From: Piscinibacter sp.
GTDB taxonomy: Bacteria; Pseudomonadota; Gammaproteobacteria; Burkholderiales; Burkholderiaceae_C
Direction: 5' to 3'
Assembly: GCA_016706565.1 (NCBI GenBank)
Contig: JADJJI010000004.1
Span: 124,001-188,000, forward strand
Length of the DNA stretch: 64,000 nucleotides
Part shown: positions 63,549 through 64,000 of the stretch, in pieces
Numbering within the stretch: the stretch's first letter is position 1
Layout: each line of letters starts with the position of its first letter
Made by a program: the position numbers and the translations under genes
Notes under the pieces: model-generated
What the model saw: the letters and a program-made list of their open reading frames with translations, nothing else
Told to the model about the DNA's origin: nothing
Database searches by the model: none

Positions 63549-64000
63549 GCCTGCTCCACCCACTGCAGGACTTCCGAGAGACGCTCGTGCGTGTCCGCCA
63601 GGTCTTCCTGCGCCGCGCAGGCCACCTCGGGCAGCGTGCTGACCTCGATGGCGTTGAGGATCACCTTGTCCTGCGAGTTGTAGTAGACGACGCGCCAGGT
63701 GTTCGCCGCCAGCGTGTTGGTGATGCGGCAGTTGCCGTAGCCGCGCGACAGGATCACCACACGGCCGGTGCCGAGCTGGTGGTCGATGTGCGCGATGTCG
63801 TCGGGCGACAGCGGCAGCAGCGTGAGGTTGACGACATGCGCGTCCTGCCCCGGCGACCAGCGCTCGCGCTGGTCGGCCAGCTCGACGAGGATCGTCGGCA
63901 CGTTGACCATCTGCGCCGGCAGCGGGCCGGGCGCCGTGCGCGGCGCCTGCGCGTCGTCGCGCGCCGCCTCGATCAGCGCCGCGGGAATCGCGCCGACCTC
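63545..64000 (-). CDS. hoxQ: HupH/HoxQ hydrogenase expression protein, N-terminus beyond the window
   Basis: At least 151 residues of the C-terminal part; the frame stays open to the window end (reverse reading EVGAIPAALIEAARDDAQAPRTAPGPLPAQMVNVPTILVELADQRERWS). HupH/HoxQ motifs: VVNLTLLPLSPDDIAHIDHQLGTGRVVILSRGYGNCRITNTLAANTWRVVYYNSQDKVILNAIEVSTLPEVACAAQEDL. Family length is near 280 aa, so about 130 residues lie upstream of base 64000. It handles small-subunit maturation with HoxO and HoxR. The operon should continue upstream with structural genes. Confidence 0.9.
   Translation of the reverse strand, partial: EVGAIPAALIEAARDDAQAPRTAPGPLPAQMVNVPTILVELADQRERWSPGQDAHVVNLTLLPLSPDDIAHIDHQLGTGRVVILSRGYGNCRITNTLAANTWRVVYYNSQDKVILNAIEVSTLPEVACAAQEDLADTHERLSEVLQWVEQA

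Overview
The window is very GC-rich DNA, densely coded on both strands. Most genes look like those of a beta-proteobacterium of the order Burkholderiales, in the Rubrivivax/Methylibium/Piscinibacter neighbourhood. The evidence is the H-NS-type protein with a lysine/alanine tail, the Bug-type (TctC) solute receptors, the paired DUF6776 proteins, the rplM-rpsI/bactofilin/erpA/anmK/M23/tyrS neighbourhood, and a hydrogenase gene order like that of Ralstonia eutropha (Cupriavidus necator). The assignment is inferred from gene content; no rRNA or tRNA gene was recognised.

Layout. 1-8.5 kb: mixed housekeeping and unknown genes: H-NS, a UvrD/Rep helicase with a LexA box, YciH/SUI1, an aldo/keto reductase, two tandem paralogues of unknown function, a cupin, a cytochrome c, and an OlsB-like acyltransferase preceded by a Pho-box-like array. 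8.5-11 kb: an MCE (Mla-type) lipid-transport operon without an ATPase gene. 11-17.8 kb: gamma-glutamyltransferase, M16 peptidase, TRIC channel, chromate transporter, DUF6776 and an RlmN-like enzyme. 17.8-22.2 kb: a divergent module of a TPR/winged-helix regulator and a clostripain-like (C11, clan CD) peptidase with a small gene behind it. This is the least explained set and my main candidate for an undescribed system. 22.2-29.7 kb: PPi-type phosphofructokinase, three copies of a 95-bp repeat, and divergent secreted alpha-amylase and pullulanase lipoproteins sharing operator-like sites. 29.7-42.6 kb: core genes (htpG with a sigma-32-like promoter, srkA-like kinase, rplM-rpsI, bactofilin, erpA, anmK, M23 peptidase, tyrS, CDF transporter, dtd). 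42.6-49.7 kb: a catabolic cluster with two Bug receptors, an FAD/Fe-S dehydrogenase, a GntR regulator and a class V aminotransferase. 49.7-64 kb: a minus-strand operon, read as hoxQ(partial)-hoxR-hoxT-hoxV-hypA-hypB-hypF-hypC-hypD-hypE-hypX-hoxA-hoxB-hoxC-hoxJ. It encodes [NiFe]-hydrogenase maturation plus the H2-sensing regulatory hydrogenase, its kinase and its response regulator. The structural genes of the energy-conserving hydrogenase should lie just beyond base 64000.

Quality warning. Six genes carry reading-frame breaks (olsB-like, pullulanase, FAD/Fe-S dehydrogenase with about five, aminotransferase, hypD, hypB). Most are single-base gains or losses, many of them in short G/C runs, and both frames remain well conserved. 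A low-complexity poly-G tract sits at the 5' end of hypX. I read most of these as probable sequencing or assembly errors rather than gene decay, but the sequence alone cannot decide.
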